Source of the DNA: Altericroceibacterium xinjiangense
Lineage (GTDB): Bacteria > Pseudomonadota > Alphaproteobacteria > Sphingomonadales > Sphingomonadaceae
Length of the DNA stretch: 64,000 bases
Reading direction: 5' to 3'
NCBI RefSeq assembly: GCF_003958635.1
Contig: NZ_RSEK01000008.1
Span: 1 to 64,000 of the forward strand
Shown here: piece by piece, positions 26,649 through 35,530 of the stretch
Numbering within the stretch: position 1 is the stretch's first letter
Layout: each line of letters begins with the position of its first letter
Notes under the pieces: model-generated
Seen by the model: the letters and a program-made list of their open reading frames with translations, nothing else
Databases searched by the model: none
What the model was told of the DNA's origin: nothing
Position numbers and translations under genes: made by a program

Positions 26649-27467
26649 TCAGGCAGGCTCGGGCTGGCGGCTGGGCATCGGCAGCTTCAGGGATGCGACC
26701 AGGCCGCGCAGTTCCTGCCGGGCTACCAGATGGCTGGTGCCAAGCTCGCCCAGGTGCCCCTTGTCGAGCAGAGTCAGGCCGGAAGGAAACAGCTCACGGT
26801 AAACCACGCGCTCCGAAAGCCCCTGCGCGACCCGAAAGCCAACTCGCTTGGACAAGTCGGTCAATGCTCCGTCAATGCGCTTCTGGTTGCGCGCCTCCGT
26901 GTGGCCGGTGCGGTTGCGCACGACCACCCAGTCCATTTCCCGCCGGTTTTCCCGCAACTGCTTCATCGCCCGGCTCTTGCGCGCTTCCCAGATCAGTTCC
27001 GCATAGAAGGACAGCCGGCGAACCTTGAAGGTTTCCGCGTCCACTTGCCCGATCAGGTCGAAATCGACGAAGCTGTCGTTCATCGGGGTCACCAGAGTAT
27101 CGGCCTGGGTCGCCGCATGCCGAGCGAACGGATCGTCGCGGCCCGGCGTATCGAACAGGATGAAGTCCGCGTTTTCCGCCAGTTTCTCCACGTGCTGCTC
27201 CAGCGCTTCGGCGCTGTCCCCGGTAAACACGTCGAAGGCTGCATTGGGCAGGTCGATCCCGCGCCGCGCGATCGTTTCGGTCCGGTTCTCAAGATAGCGG
27301 AAGAGCGTTCGCTGGCGAGGATCGAGATCGAGCACGGAGACCCGAGCCCCCATGTAGGCGAGCGCGATCGCGATGTGGACCGCGGTAGTCGACTTCCCGG
27401 TGCCGCCTTTCTCGTTTGCGAAGACGATACGGTGCGGGACAGTAGCAGAAGGGCCAAGGTTGGACAC
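26649..27467 (-). CDS. mipZ: Division-plane positioning ATPase MipZ
   Basis: A 272-residue ParA-superfamily ATPase. The deviant Walker A is NEKGGTGKST, Walker B region LFDTPGRDD, and the MipZ hallmarks TPMNDSFVDFD and YRELFPSGLTLLD are present. MipZ forms bipolar gradients that inhibit FtsZ away from midcell, working with chromosomal ParB. The GTG at 27467 gives a protein of Caulobacter-like length; a GTG at 27527 would add 20 residues without similarity. It is divergent from panC. Confidence 0.94.
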   Translation of the reverse strand: MSNLGPSATVPHRIVFANEKGGTGKSTTAVHIAIALAYMGARVSVLDLDPRQRTLFRYLENRTETIARRGIDLPNAAFDVFTGDSAEALEQHVEKLAENADFILFDTPGRDDPFARHAATQADTLVTPMNDSFVDFDLIGQVDAETFKVRRLSFYAELIWEARKSRAMKQLRENRREMDWVVVRNRTGHTEARNQKRIDGALTDLSKRVGFRVAQGLSERVVYRELFPSGLTLLDKGHLGELGTSHLVARQELRGLVASLKLPMPSRQPEPA

Positions 27468-27550
27468 GCGGCAGTCAGATCCCGATTGTTGCACAGCTTG
27501 GGCTTGCCCGATAGGCAGCCTTGTCACCGCCTTATCGGACGCTTGCCCCC

Positions 27551-28405
27551 ATGCAAACCATCAACCACCTCCATTCCTTGCGCGAAGCTGTGGAGGCTTT
27601 GCGCAATAATGGATCGATTGCTCTCGTCCCGACGATGGGCGCCTTGCATGAAGGTCACATGACACTGGTGCGTGAAGCGGCCAAACGCGCGCCGCACGTG
27701 GTCGTCTCGATCTTCGTCAATCCGGCCCAGTTCGGACCGAATGAGGACTTCGACGCCTATCCCCGCCAGTTGGCAGACGATGCCCGAATGCTGGAAGACG
27801 AAGGCGTTTCCCTGCTCTGGGCCCCTTCGGCGCAGCAGGTCTATCCCGCTGGGTTCGCCAGCTCGATCCATGTTGCGGGGGTAAGCGAAGGCTTGTGCGG
27901 TGCGGCGCGGCCGGGCCACTTCGATGGCGTCGCGACCGTGGTGGCCAAGCTGTTCAACCAGGTGCAGCCCGACTTTGCCCTGTTCGGCGAAAAGGACTGG
28001 CAGCAACTGGCGGTGATCCGCCGCATGGCGCGGGATCTCGATTTCACCCGGCCCCATCCCGATGCGATCGTCGGGGTGCCGACCGTGCGGGAAGCCGATG
28101 GCCTCGCGCTGAGCAGCCGCAACCGCTATCTTTCGCCGGACCAGCGCCGGCAAGCCGCCGCGCTTCCCGCGCGGATGCGGGAAACCGTCGCACGGATCGA
28201 GGCCGGGGCGGATGTTCGCCGCACGCTGGAGAATCTCAAAGCCGGGCTGGTCGCAGACGGGTTCGACGCGGTCGATTATGCCGAGCTCGCCGATGCTGCG
28301 AGCCTCGAGCCGCTCGCACGGCTGGAACGCAACCCTGCGCGCCTGCTGGTTGCAGCGCGGATCGGCGGCACTCGTTTGATCGACAACCTGCCGGCGGGTG
28401 GCTGA
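27551..28405 (+). CDS. panC: Pantothenate synthetase
   Basis: A 284-residue ATP-dependent ligase joining pantoate and beta-alanine in CoA synthesis. Motifs: [12 protein letters not shown] (HxGH-type ATP site, about 26-37), the FGEKDWQQL region (about 141-149) and LSSRNRYLS (about 179-187). Length is normal. It stands alone, divergent from mipZ; panB is not in the window. Confidence 0.97.
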   Translation: MQTINHLHSLREAVEALRNNGSIALVPTMGALHEGHMTLVREAAKRAPHVVVSIFVNPAQFGPNEDFDAYPRQLADDARMLEDEGVSLLWAPSAQQVYPAGFASSIHVAGVSEGLCGAARPGHFDGVATVVAKLFNQVQPDFALFGEKDWQQLAVIRRMARDLDFTRPHPDAIVGVPTVREADGLALSSRNRYLSPDQRRQAAALPARMRETVARIEAGADVRRTLENLKAGLVADGFDAVDYAELADAASLEPLARLERNPARLLVAARIGGTRLIDNLPAGG

Positions 28406-28410
28406 ACCGC

Positions 28411-29021
<611 letters not shown>

Positions 29022-29068
29022 TCGGGTTCGGCGGAATTGCCACTTCTCGCCCCCTCAAGTCAACCTTC

Positions 29069-29665
29069 TCAGTCGATTTGGCCGGGATCGGCTTGTTCTT
29101 CCCGCGATGACTCGGATTCCGGGGGCGCCACGTTGATCGTCACGCGCCGGTTCCGGGCGCGCCCTTCCTCGTTGGGCGTACCGTCCGGGTTGGCGTTCGG
29201 CGCGATGGGGTTCTGTTCGCCCATTGCAATCGTGGTGATCCGCTCTTCCGCGAGTCCTTGCTCCGTCAGCCAATCCGCTACCGCCTCGGCGCGCTCTTTC
29301 GACGCGGCGAGATTGGCCCGATCGGCCCCGGCCGAATCGGTATGGCCCCGCAGCACTATGGGCCAGCCTTCCGCCACCTGCGGGGAACGCCGAACCTCCT
29401 GCAGGCGCGCCACGGCTGTTTCGGACAACTCCGTGCCTCCATCGGGGAACGGGATCGTCCGCTCGATCGGCCTGGGCGGAAGGTCCTCCACGATCGGTTC
29501 CGGAATGATATCGGGCCGGATGATCGATGCCGCAGCGGTCTGCGTCGGCAACGGGGATGGCACAACCGAAGGCTCTGCCTCAGGGCCTTGCGGTTCATCC
29601 CGGTCACACCCGGTGAACGCCAAAAGCGCTGCGAGCCCCATTCCAGCGCTGGCAATCCGGATCAT
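29069..29665 (-). CDS. OmpA-family lipoprotein
   Basis: A 198-residue envelope lipoprotein. The signal peptide ends in LAFTGC (lipobox Cys at about 20), followed by a Pro-rich linker and an OmpA C-terminal peptidoglycan-binding domain (about 70-185) with LRGHTDSAG and GRARNRRVTI, which contain the Asp and Arg that bind diaminopimelate. It should tether the membrane to the cell wall. The start at 29665 has GGGGAGGAC upstream. It is unlike Pal in its long linker and acidic tail. Confidence 0.9.
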   Translation of the reverse strand: MIRIASAGMGLAALLAFTGCDRDEPQGPEAEPSVVPSPLPTQTAAASIIRPDIIPEPIVEDLPPRPIERTIPFPDGGTELSETAVARLQEVRRSPQVAEGWPIVLRGHTDSAGADRANLAASKERAEAVADWLTEQGLAEERITTIAMGEQNPIAPNANPDGTPNEEGRARNRRVTINVAPPESESSREEQADPGQID

Positions 29666-29681
29666 GTGTCCTCCCCTTTCA

Positions 29682-31514
29682 TCAGGCGATCTGCGGCTTG
29701 GGCTTCTTGTTTGCCCCTTCGTCCACGGTTTTCTGCCGTGGCGGCGAATAGGAAATGACGGTGTCACCCGGTGCAGGCTCCGGCGCCGTGGCATGGGTGA
29801 AGAAGCGCATCTGCCCGTCCGGCTTCAGCAGCAGCAGCATGTGAGCGGCATCGGGCAGGCTTTCGCGTGCGTTCTCCAGGTCGAACTGTTCGGACAGCTT
29901 GGTCTTCCGGAAGATCCAGCCGGCCATCTGCCGCTCGCTCACTTCGTTGACGCCATAGCCGGATGCGAACAGCGCCCGCCCGCGCAGGGACGCTGGCAAT
30001 GCGCGATGATCCGCCTCACCCGGCTCGCCCAGCTGGTAGACGGAATCGGTGCCGATTTCCGGTGCGAACTCGCTGCAGACCAGCGCGTTGTAAGCTTCGT
30101 TTTCCGTCGCCGCGATCAGCACCTGATAAGGCGCAAGGTCAAGGTTGTGCTCGGTCGCCTCGTTGAGGATTTCGCCGTGATAGGTCGGCAGCGCTGCGGC
30201 GCGGGCCGATTTCAGGCGCTGCCAGCTCGAATCGACGATCATCACCGGGGTCTTCAGATCGTGCATTTCCTTGGCCAGCGCGATCGACCAGGGAGTTGCC
30301 CCGGCAATCAGCAGGCCCGGCCGGGTTTCGCCGCGAACCTTCAGCAGGCGGGCCGCAAGGTCGATGGTGAAACCGTGGGCAACGATAGTTGCCACCACGA
30401 CTGCGAAGGACAACCCGATCAGAATTCCGCCGTCACCGTACCCGAGTTCCTCCAGCCGCAACGCGAACAAGCCGGTGATGGCGACCATCACGATGCCGCG
30501 CGGCGCGATCCAGGCCAGGAACAAGCGCTCGTTCCAGGGGATGGTGGTGAACAACAGGCTGATCAGGATCGTCAGCGGACGCACCAGGAACAGCAGGACA
30601 AGGATGAAGACCCCGAAGCGCCATTCGAACTGGCGTACAGCTTCGAGGTCGAGCGAGGCAGACAGCAGCACGAATATCCCGGACACAAGCAGGACCGCCA
30701 CGTTCTGCTTGAAGGGGTGAATGCTCCTGAGGCTGGCCACGTGCATGTTGGCCAGCGCGACCCCCATGACGGTCACGGCCACCAGACCCGCCTCGTGCTC
30801 GATCCCGTTGCTCAGCACGAACACGCAGACCACGGCCACGAGCAGCACCGGGACCTTCAGGTATTCGGGAACCAGACCGCGTGGGAACGCCCAGACGATC
30901 ATGCGCGCGGCAGCGTATCCGACCACCCCGGCGAGGCCGGCCGCCATCAGCATCGGCGGCACGACGTCGAACAAGGTCGCGCCCCCGACGGAAAGCCGGA
31001 AGTATTCGTAGCTTATCACCGCGAACAGCGCGCCTACCGGGTCGTTGACGATCGCTTCCCATTTCAGGATCGCGGCTGGACGCTGCTGGACCGTTGCCTG
31101 GCGCAGCAGCGGGATGACCACTGTCGGCCCCGTCACCACGAGAATGCCGGAAAACAGGATCGCGACCGGCCAGACGAGCCCGGCGATGTAGTAACAGGCC
31201 AGAGCCCCCAGCACCCACGCGACCGGGGCGCCGATCACCACCAGCCGCCACACGCCTTCCCGATATTTACGGAATTCCCGGAAATCGAGACTAAGGCCGC
31301 CTTCGAACAGGATCAGGGCCACGCCGATCGACACCATGGGTTCGATCATTTCGCCAAAAGCGGCTTCCGGATTGATCAGATGGAACACAGGTCCGGCCAG
31401 GAATCCAGCCACCAGCATCAGCACGATGGCTGGCCAGCCCGTACGCCAGGCGAGCCACTGCGCGCCTATCCCCAGCAGCCCGACCAGAGCGATGACGAAT
31501 GCCTGTTCTTCCAT
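29682..31514 (-). CDS. CPA1-type cation:proton antiporter with RCK-like domain
   Basis: A 610-residue inner-membrane antiporter. Residues 1-400 contain about 12 helices of the Na+/H+ exchanger fold, with the VTGPTVVIPLLRQ segment and the AIVNDPVGALFAV segment carrying the conserved Asp. A soluble C-terminal region (about 405-610) begins with a Rossmann-like GLLIAGATPWSIALAKEM, resembling TrkA-N/RCK regulatory domains, and has a TrkA-C-like end. Na+ and K+ cannot be told apart from sequence. Start ATG at 31514. It lies 16 bases before the OmpA lipoprotein gene. Confidence 0.92.
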   Translation of the reverse strand: MEEQAFVIALVGLLGIGAQWLAWRTGWPAIVLMLVAGFLAGPVFHLINPEAAFGEMIEPMVSIGVALILFEGGLSLDFREFRKYREGVWRLVVIGAPVAWVLGALACYYIAGLVWPVAILFSGILVVTGPTVVIPLLRQATVQQRPAAILKWEAIVNDPVGALFAVISYEYFRLSVGGATLFDVVPPMLMAAGLAGVVGYAAARMIVWAFPRGLVPEYLKVPVLLVAVVCVFVLSNGIEHEAGLVAVTVMGVALANMHVASLRSIHPFKQNVAVLLVSGIFVLLSASLDLEAVRQFEWRFGVFILVLLFLVRPLTILISLLFTTIPWNERLFLAWIAPRGIVMVAITGLFALRLEELGYGDGGILIGLSFAVVVATIVAHGFTIDLAARLLKVRGETRPGLLIAGATPWSIALAKEMHDLKTPVMIVDSSWQRLKSARAAALPTYHGEILNEATEHNLDLAPYQVLIAATENEAYNALVCSEFAPEIGTDSVYQLGEPGEADHRALPASLRGRALFASGYGVNEVSERQMAGWIFRKTKLSEQFDLENARESLPDAAHMLLLLKPDGQMRFFTHATAPEPAPGDTVISYSPPRQKTVDEGANKKPKPQIA

Positions 31515-31638
31515 TCCCGCCCACTTCGTGGCCCTATCGGCCCCCACCACGCAATGCGCGGAGCCGGTATTCTATCCCTGAAATGCGCCTGGCGGTTTTT
31601 CGAAAGGATAGAACTCCGACAGAATCCGTTGCGGACTC

Positions 31639-32265
31639 CTAGTTTTTCCAGCCCCAGCAGAGCAGGCACGGGGGAATGTTGATCCACTCGAACCCGGTTT
31701 CGATCCGCTCGAAGTGGCGCGCGGTCAGGTCACGCGCAACCGTGCTGAACTGATAGGTCAGGAAGGCGCCGCCGGAACGGACCACCCGGTAAGTCGCGGC
31801 CGCGATCTCCGGACCGACACCATCCGGCAAGGTGGAGAACGGCAGGCCCGACAACACGTAGTCGGCGTGGTCATGGCCGAATGCGCGAACGATCTGCTCG
31901 ACGTTTTCGGCCGAGCCGAGCACCGCATGGAACCGGCTGTCGGTGATCGTGCGCTTGAGGTAATCGATGTAAAGCGGGTTCGTGTCGATCACGATCAACT
32001 CGCCGTCCGGCGGCAACCGGTCCAGCACCGGCTGGCAGAACGTGCCGACGCCGGGCCCGTATTCAACGAACAACTTGCATTCGTTCCACTTCACCCGGTC
32101 CAGCACTCGCTTGATGGTGAAGCGGGAGGACGGGATGATCGAGCCGACCATCACCGGATGCTCCAGAAACCCTTCGAAGAACACGCCAGCCGGGCCGAAG
32201 GCCCGCGCCACGCGCTGTCTCAGCTTGGCGCCGCGCGGTTCCTTCGTCAGCTCAGTGCCGTGCAT
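31639..32265 (-). CDS. Class I SAM-dependent methyltransferase (phospholipid N-methyltransferase-like)
   Basis: A 208-residue methyltransferase. SAM motif I is VEYGPGVGTFCQPVL (about 68-82), with an acidic residue after the next strand (IVIDTN) and a post-I loop SGLPFSTLP (about 142-150) that resembles PmtA-type enzymes methylating phosphatidylethanolamine. A basic N-terminal segment could contact membrane. The lipid substrate is an inference; a general methyltransferase role is possible. Confidence 0.8.
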   Translation of the reverse strand: MHGTELTKEPRGAKLRQRVARAFGPAGVFFEGFLEHPVMVGSIIPSSRFTIKRVLDRVKWNECKLFVEYGPGVGTFCQPVLDRLPPDGELIVIDTNPLYIDYLKRTITDSRFHAVLGSAENVEQIVRAFGHDHADYVLSGLPFSTLPDGVGPEIAAATYRVVRSGGAFLTYQFSTVARDLTARHFERIETGFEWINIPPCLLCWGWKN

Positions 32266-32379
32266 GGAAATAGTCTAACCCCGCTTCGATGCCCATTGGG
32301 CGACCGCAGGGCGTTGGCAAATATGACCGCTCAATGCAAGCCGGTGGCGTCGCACGAAGCCCGGCAACGGTCGGAATGA

Positions 32380-32724
32380 TCAGAGGATTTCCTCGATCCG
32401 TTCGGTCGGGCGGCACAAGCGGACGCCTTTTTCGGTCCGAACCAGGGGCCGCTCGATCAGCTTCGGATCGGCCGCCATGGCGTCGAGTACGGCATCATCG
32501 CCGGCTTCGGTCAGGCCGCGGGCCTTTGCGTCGGTTCCACTGGTGCGCAGCCCTTCGCGAGGGGGGATTCCGGCATCCCGGTAAAGCCCGGCAAGCGTTT
32601 CGCGCGTCGGCGGCTGCTTCAGGTATTCGATCGTTTCCAGTTCGATCCCCGCGGTGTCGCGCAGCCGTTCCAGCGCGGCGCGCGACTTGCTGCAACTTGG
32701 ATTGTGCCAGATGGTCGCCTTCAT
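32380..32724 (-). CDS. arsC: Arsenate reductase ArsC family (glutaredoxin-coupled)
   Basis: A 114-residue thioredoxin-fold protein with the catalytic Cys11 in NPSCSKSR. The conserved downstream Arg (in ERPLVRTEKG) is present. No arsR, arsB or acr3 lies near, so arsenate reduction in a resistance operon is unproven; an Spx/YffB-like role is possible. It is 10 bases upstream (in plus coordinates, left) of the aldolase stop and transcribed in the same direction. Confidence 0.85.
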   Translation of the reverse strand: MKATIWHNPSCSKSRAALERLRDTAGIELETIEYLKQPPTRETLAGLYRDAGIPPREGLRTSGTDAKARGLTEAGDDAVLDAMAADPKLIERPLVRTEKGVRLCRPTERIEEIL

Positions 32725-32734
32725 TCGCTTTCCC

Positions 32735-33493
32735 CTACTCTCGCCAGCTCGGATCGATTGAATCGAGCTTTCGCACCCAGGCTTCGAAATCGGCCTTGCC
32801 GAACTCCTTGAGTGCGACCTGGTCCCGATCGCGCTGGTGGACCGCGACCACGTCGTCGGGAACCCGGACCGGATCGCCCAGGGCGGCCGTCTTCACCGCG
32901 ATCTCACACGCCCGCTGGAGCATGTAGTAGGTGAAGAACATCTCGTACAGCGTCGCCCCGAGCACGACGGGCCCATGATTGCGCAGCATCAGGATGCGCT
33001 TGTCGCCAAGGTTCTCCAGCAAGCGCTCACCCTCCTCGGCGCGGACCGTGATCCCTTCGAAATCGTGATATGCGATCTGCCCCGCAAAGAAGCAGGCGTA
33101 GAAGTTGGTCGGCTCCAGTCCGCGCTTGCTGCAGCAAACCGCCATCGTGTCGGGCGTGTGCGTGTGGACGATGGCATGGGCCCAGTCGAGATTCCGGTGG
33201 AAACAGGAATGCTGAGTGAAGCCCGCCTTGTTCACCGGGTACGCGCTGCCGTCCAGCTTGTTGCCCTCACTGTCGATCTTGATGAGGTTCGATGCGGTGA
33301 CTTCCGACCACAGCAGCCCGAACGGGTTGATCAGGAACGCGTCTTTCTCTTCCGGTACGCGCAGGGTGATGTGGTTGTAGATCGATTCCGACCAGCCGAG
33401 GTGATCGAAGATCCGGTAGCAGGCGGCCAGTTCCTGCCGCGCAGTCCATTCGGCCTCGCTGCATTCCAGATTGCGCCTGAGGTGGGTTGCCAT
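32735..33493 (-). CDS. Class II aldolase/adducin family protein
   Basis: A 252-residue protein of the class II aldolase/adducin family (fuculose-aldolase-like). Zinc ligands are visible in IVHTHTPD (two His, about 125-132) and RNHGPVV (about 192-198), and the SIYNHITLRVP segment begins the domain. It could carry out a retro-aldol or decarboxylation step. It is divergent from the VOC gene, and the 125 bases between them probably hold a shared control region. Likely part of the accessory catabolic module. Confidence 0.88.
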   Translation of the reverse strand: MATHLRRNLECSEAEWTARQELAACYRIFDHLGWSESIYNHITLRVPEEKDAFLINPFGLLWSEVTASNLIKIDSEGNKLDGSAYPVNKAGFTQHSCFHRNLDWAHAIVHTHTPDTMAVCCSKRGLEPTNFYACFFAGQIAYHDFEGITVRAEEGERLLENLGDKRILMLRNHGPVVLGATLYEMFFTYYMLQRACEIAVKTAALGDPVRVPDDVVAVHQRDRDQVALKEFGKADFEAWVRKLDSIDPSWRE

Positions 33494-33549
33494 CGTCCGT
33501 CTCCGCTGTGCTTTGTGACAGGCGTAACACAAGTCGATTGACAATGCCG

Positions 33550-33561
33550 CGCCAATTGGCG
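33550..33561. promoter_or_regulatory. Palindrome in the aldolase-VOC divergent region
   Basis: CGCCAATTGGCG is a perfect 12-base palindrome. Its half AATTGGCG recurs 28 bases downstream (33582-33589). A looser inverted pair, TTGTG with CACAA, lies upstream (about 33513-33532). These are candidate operators for an unlinked regulator of the divergent genes. Confidence 0.45.
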
Positions 33562-33618
33562 AGCCAAGCGAGAACACACCGAATTGGCGGCAAAAGATCG
33601 CCCGGTGCGGGAGGACAT

Positions 33619-34164
33619 ATGATAGGCAAGCTCGGGTACGGCCAACCTGTGGGCGGAATCGCCCAGACCGCGTTCGTGGTGGAAGACCTGCGCACTGCGA
33701 TCGACCGCTTCGTGACCGACATGAAGGCAGGGCCGTTCTTCGTGCTCGATCGCTTTCTGGTCCCGGGACAGACATACCGCGGCAGGGAATCGCAGGCCGA
33801 CATCACCCTGGCGATGGGTTTTGCCGGACACATGCTGATCGAACTGATCCAGCCGCTGGACGATCAGCCTTCCGTCTACCGCGAGACGATCGAAACGCGC
33901 GGATACGGCTTCCACCATTTCGGGATCGCCTGCGCCGATGTTGACGCGGCGAGCCGGGATTACCGGTCACGCGGGTACCATGAAGCGTTCCGCGCGGCGG
34001 TGCCGACCGGCGGCGAAGTGGTCTACCTCGACAACGGAACCGGCGCGCAGTGGGGTTTCCTTGAGTTGCTGCCGATCACGACCGGAATGGACGAGGCGTT
34101 CACCGGATTCTGGCAAGCCTCGCAAGACTGGGACGGCAGCGATCCCGTCCGCTCGTTCATCTGA
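33619..34164 (+). CDS. VOC family (glyoxalase/dioxygenase-fold) protein
   Basis: A 181-residue protein with a VOC-fold pattern: VGGIAQTAFVVEDL at the start of the first module (about 11-24) and GYGFHHFGIACADVD (about 96-110) at the second. Possible metal ligands include the His pair in FHHFG and a Glu in FLELLP. Such proteins act as isomerases, epimerases or dioxygenases. GGGAGGAC precedes the ATG at 33619. It begins the plus-strand catabolic run, 11 bases before the MFS gene. Confidence 0.85.
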   Translation: MIGKLGYGQPVGGIAQTAFVVEDLRTAIDRFVTDMKAGPFFVLDRFLVPGQTYRGRESQADITLAMGFAGHMLIELIQPLDDQPSVYRETIETRGYGFHHFGIACADVDAASRDYRSRGYHEAFRAAVPTGGEVVYLDNGTGAQWGFLELLPITTGMDEAFTGFWQASQDWDGSDPVRSFI

Positions 34165-34175
34165 AGGCCCAAAAA

Positions 34176-35477
34176 ATGGCCACCGCACCCGCAACCACGC
34201 CCGTCGGAACGCCGCCAGGCGGTAACTGGACGAAAAACTCGCCCAAGTACCAGACGCTGCTGGTCTTCCTGCTGAGCCTCAACTTCGGAATCGTCTTCTT
34301 CGATCGGCAGGCGCTCAACGCGCTGATGCCCTTTGTGGAACCGGACCTGCAGCTTTCGCAGACCCAGATCGGCCTGCTTGCCGCCGGGCTCAGCTTCAGC
34401 TGGGCCATTGCCGCCTTCATCGTCGGCGGACTGTCGGATTCGCTCGGCAAGCGCAAGGTGCTGCTGGTCGTGTCCACCATAGCGTTCTCGCTCTGCTCGT
34501 TCCTTTCCGGCCTCGCGACCAGTTTCCTGTTCCTTTTCGCCGCCCGGCTGCTGATGGGCATTGCCGAAGGCGGAGTCATGCCGATCAGCCATGCGATGGT
34601 GGCCAGCGAAGTCGACCCGAAGCGGCGCGGCCTTGCCCAAGGGGTGGCGCAGAATCTCGGCTCCAACCTTCTCGGGAGCTTCCTGGCACCCGTGGTTCTC
34701 GTGGCCTTTGCCACGGCCTTCTCCTGGCGGGAGGCGTTTTATCTTGCCGCCCTGCCCGGCCTGCTCAGCGCATTGCTGATCTGGTTCACGCTGGAAGAAC
34801 CGGCCGCACCGCCGCGGGAGCAGCAGCCGAGCCGGTCCCGGTCGGAATCGGCCTTCGGGTGGGTACGATCGGTGGTTGAGGCGATGAAGGTCCGCAACAT
34901 GTGGATCTGCGTGGTCGTGGGCGTGTTCATGGTGGCCCACTTCGTCATCACCTGGGCCTTCATGCCGATCTTTCTCGTGCAAGGGAAAGGGTACGATCCC
35001 AGCACCATGAGCTGGGTAATGGGTTCGCTGGGCATTGCCGCTGCGCTCTACAGCTTCCTTGTCGCGGGCTTGTCCGACGTAATCGGCCGCAAACCGGTGA
35101 TGGTCGCCCTGCCGTTCCTGTCCGTGCTGGGCCCGCTGGGCGCGCTGTACTTCGACGGTTCGGCCGTTGTGCTGGCGGCGATCTTCTTCGTCGGCTGGGC
35201 AGTGAACGGCGTCTTCCCGATCTTCATGGCCACGATTCCGTCCGAAAGCTTCGATGCGCGTCACCACGCCACGGTGCTGGGCCTCGCGATGGGGTCATGC
35301 GAGATTCTGGGCGGTGTCGCCGGTCCGCCCATTGCCGGGCTGCTCAATGACATGTTCGGTATTTCGGCGTTTCTGTACGTGCTCATCCTGCTCGCGGTGC
35401 TGAGCGGCTTCTTCGCGCTGCTTCTGAAGGAAACCGCGCCTGCCGTGCTCGCTCGCAATCAAAAGGTGGGCGGCTGA
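34176..35477 (+). CDS. MFS transporter
   Basis: A 433-residue major facilitator with 12 predicted helices. The loop motif between helices 2 and 3, GGLSDSLGKRK, is present. Overall it resembles organic-anion/sugar-acid symporters of the ACS type (FFDRQALNALMPF in helix 1). It likely imports the compound delivered to the periplasm by the following TonB-dependent receptor. It follows the VOC gene by 11 bases. Confidence 0.92.
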   Translation: MATAPATTPVGTPPGGNWTKNSPKYQTLLVFLLSLNFGIVFFDRQALNALMPFVEPDLQLSQTQIGLLAAGLSFSWAIAAFIVGGLSDSLGKRKVLLVVSTIAFSLCSFLSGLATSFLFLFAARLLMGIAEGGVMPISHAMVASEVDPKRRGLAQGVAQNLGSNLLGSFLAPVVLVAFATAFSWREAFYLAALPGLLSALLIWFTLEEPAAPPREQQPSRSRSESAFGWVRSVVEAMKVRNMWICVVVGVFMVAHFVITWAFMPIFLVQGKGYDPSTMSWVMGSLGIAAALYSFLVAGLSDVIGRKPVMVALPFLSVLGPLGALYFDGSAVVLAAIFFVGWAVNGVFPIFMATIPSESFDARHHATVLGLAMGSCEILGGVAGPPIAGLLNDMFGISAFLYVLILLAVLSGFFALLLKETAPAVLARNQKVGG

Positions 35478-35530
35478 TCTGAATCCATAAGCAAGGCCGT
35501 CAACGAACGGCCGTACGGGGGAGAGTATCA

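Noticed and set aside
32380-32724. Arsenic resistance operon
   Set aside because: Only an ArsC-family gene is present; no arsR, transporter or arsH lies nearby.
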